In this document: piece by piece, positions 6,873 through 7,481 of the stretch | How the letters are laid out: each line of letters opens with the position of its first letter | Numbering within the stretch: position 1 is the stretch's first letter | Assembly: GCA_026387215.1 (NCBI GenBank) | Contig: JAPLMC010000024.1 | Span: forward strand, 1 to 7,481 | DNA: 7,481 nt | Direction of reading: 5' to 3' | From: Candidatus Omnitrophota bacterium | GTDB lineage: Bacteria > Omnitrophota > Gorgyraeia > Gorgyraeales > Gorgyraeaceae | Made by a program: the position numbers and the translations under genes | The notes under the pieces: model-generated | Seen by the model: only the letters and a program-made list of their open reading frames with translations | Database searches by the model: none | What the model was told of the DNA's origin: nothing

Positions 6873-6917
6873 CATAAATCATAAAGTTTACAAAACTGAC
6901 ATTGTCAGAATGTCAAG
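6873..6917. repeat. Palindromic intergenic repeat, copy 2, upstream of tmk
   Basis: By direct comparison this 45-bp element matches the copy at 6961-7005 at 40 of 45 positions, in the same orientation and without gaps. It begins with two heptamers (CATAAAT, CATAAAG), followed by four half-sites: TTACA (6888-6892), TGACA (6897-6901), TGTCA (6903-6907) and TGTCA (6911-6915). The inner two form the 11-bp dyad TGACATTGTCA with a one-base centre, a geometry that suits a protein-binding site better than an RNA hairpin. It ends 24 nt before the tmk start. Confidence 0.8.
6878..6908 (-). promoter_or_regulatory. tmk: Possible sigma-70-like promoter for tmk within repeat copy 2
   Basis: On the minus strand CTGACA (6908-6903) is followed after 19 bases by TATGAT (6883-6878), which match the -35 and -10 consensus at 5 of 6 positions each. 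Transcription would start near 6871, giving a leader of about 22 nt before the tmk ATG. The spacing is longer than the ideal 17. The -35 is also part of the central dyad, so a protein bound there would compete with polymerase. This is inferred from consensus resemblance only. Confidence 0.3.
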
Positions 6918-6960
6918 TTTTAGGCTGTTTAAGGGCGCCCGCATCCTCTCCCACCAATAG

Positions 6961-7005
6961 CATAAAGCATAAAGTTGACAAAAGTGACATTGTCAAAGTG
7001 TCAAG
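6961..7005. repeat. Palindromic intergenic repeat, copy 3, just after cysS
   Basis: This is the least degenerate copy. Two exact CATAAAG heptamers (6961-6974) precede four exact half-sites: TGACA at 6976-6980 and 6985-6989, then TGTCA at 6991-6995 and 6999-7003. They form an outer TTGACA/TGTCAA dyad and an inner TGACA-T-TGTCA dyad. On the minus strand it begins 9 nt after the cysS stop codon and is followed by no T-run, so it does not look like an intrinsic terminator. The segment between this copy and the one at 6873-6917 contains the GC-rich palindrome GGGCGCCC (6933-6940) and no convincing gene. Confidence 0.8.
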
Positions 7006-7014
7006 ATTATGGTA

Positions 7015-7481
7015 TTATTTTATTCTCCAAGTTGTATTGTCTTTTGTGTCCTCTAGTATGATACCTTGATCTTCCAGCTCTTTTCTGATCCTGTCCGCGG
7101 CTTTAAAATCTTTTTTCTTCCTGGCATCATTTCTATTTTTAATAAGGAGGTTAACATTTTCGGCTAAAGCTGTATTTTTATTAAATCCTCCGCTATAATA
7201 TATTGTTAATCCTTCAAATAATCCCAGAACTTTTCCTAAATCAATCAAAGTTTTTTTTGCATACCCTGCCCTTTTTTCATTTTCTATATTTTTGTTAATA
7301 AAAGACACTATTTCAAAAATAACGCCCAATGCCTGGGCTGTATTAAAATCATCATCCATGACTTCTTCAAATTTCAAACGATACCCATCAATATCCTCAT
7401 CCAAGGTTATTTCTTCTTTTATATCTTGAAGCTTTTTAACCAATATATCAATCCGCTCATAGGCTTTCTTCGCTTCTTCCA
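7015..7481 (-). CDS. cysS: Cysteinyl-tRNA synthetase, C-terminal part, cut by the window edge
   Basis: The frame is open from the right edge to a TAA at 7015 and gives about 155 C-terminal residues. FEEVMDDDFNTAQALGVIFE is the characteristic DALR-domain sequence of CysRS, where the MDDDFNTA block is nearly invariant. The very end, DFKAADRIRKELEDQ followed by GIILEDT and TTWRIK, is the family's typical C-terminal anticodon-binding tail. The enzyme charges tRNA-Cys in the cytoplasm. The catalytic HIGH and KMSKS parts and zinc ligands lie outside the window. The gene's real start is beyond 7481; an apparent start at 7443 is an internal TTG leucine codon. It is separated from tmk by 165 nt, so it may end a separate transcript, although no terminator hairpin with a T-run is visible after it. 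Confidence 0.95.
   Translation of the reverse strand, partial: EEAKKAYERIDILVKKLQDIKEEITLDEDIDGYRLKFEEVMDDDFNTAQALGVIFEIVSFINKNIENEKRAGYAKKTLIDLGKVLGLFEGLTIYYSGGFNKNTALAENVNLLIKNRNDARKKKDFKAADRIRKELEDQGIILEDTKDNTTWRIK

Noticed and set aside
6933..6940. GGGCGCCC palindrome between the two repeat copies
   Set aside because: An isolated 8-bp palindrome without conserved surroundings; a GC-rich chance occurrence is sufficient explanation.
6913..6990. 25-codon minus-strand ORF running from the centre of repeat copy 3 to the end of copy 2
   Set aside because: There is no Shine-Dalgarno before its ATG and both ends fall in repeat half-sites. A second tiny ORF starting at the ATG after GGGAGAGG has no spacing for ribosome binding. 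Both look like chance.

Overview
The window is an AT-rich stretch of bacterial chromosome in which every recognisable gene lies on the minus strand. Read in the direction of transcription, from the right edge to the left, the order is: the end of cysS (cysteinyl-tRNA synthetase), tmk (thymidylate kinase), holB (DNA polymerase III delta prime), ricT (PSP1-domain / YaaT protein), metG (methionyl-tRNA synthetase), a NifS/IscS-type cysteine desulfurase, tatD (metal-dependent hydrolase) and the beginning of a membrane-bound CPBP-family protease. Both edge genes are cut by the window.

The string tmk, holB, ricT, metG, tatD is the compressed form of a widely conserved bacterial block; in Bacillus subtilis the same genes occur in the same order with others between them. 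The proteins are clearly bacterial, but none fixes the phylum. The low GC, frequent ATA isoleucine codons, compact layout and intergenic palindromes suggest an uncultured low-GC lineage. Candidatus Omnitrophota is a guess from general impression, not something the sequence proves.

Region by region (minus strand): 7481-7015 is the cysS C-terminal part. 7014-6850 is an intergenic stretch holding two copies of a ~45-bp palindromic repeat. 6849-4455 is a tight tmk-holB-ricT unit with a 19-nt overlap and a 2-nt gap. 4454-4378 is an AT-rich spacer with a 9-bp inverted repeat and tandem heptamers. 4377-2836 is metG, whose stop codon falls inside a third, diverged copy of the repeat. 2775-854 is the nifS-tatD pair with a 7-nt overlap. 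785-1 is the CPBP protease gene.

Functionally this is a housekeeping cluster: two tRNA charging enzymes, dTTP supply, a clamp-loader subunit, a Cys-rich regulator likely to carry Fe-S clusters, a sulfur-mobilising enzyme and a TatD nuclease-like hydrolase. The genes are ordinary; the least explained signal is the intergenic repeat, built from four TGACA/TGTCA half-sites with nearly fixed spacing and found only between genes or at a gene end. I see no tRNA, rRNA, CRISPR array, insertion sequence or phage gene, and no gene-free stretch longer than about 165 bases.
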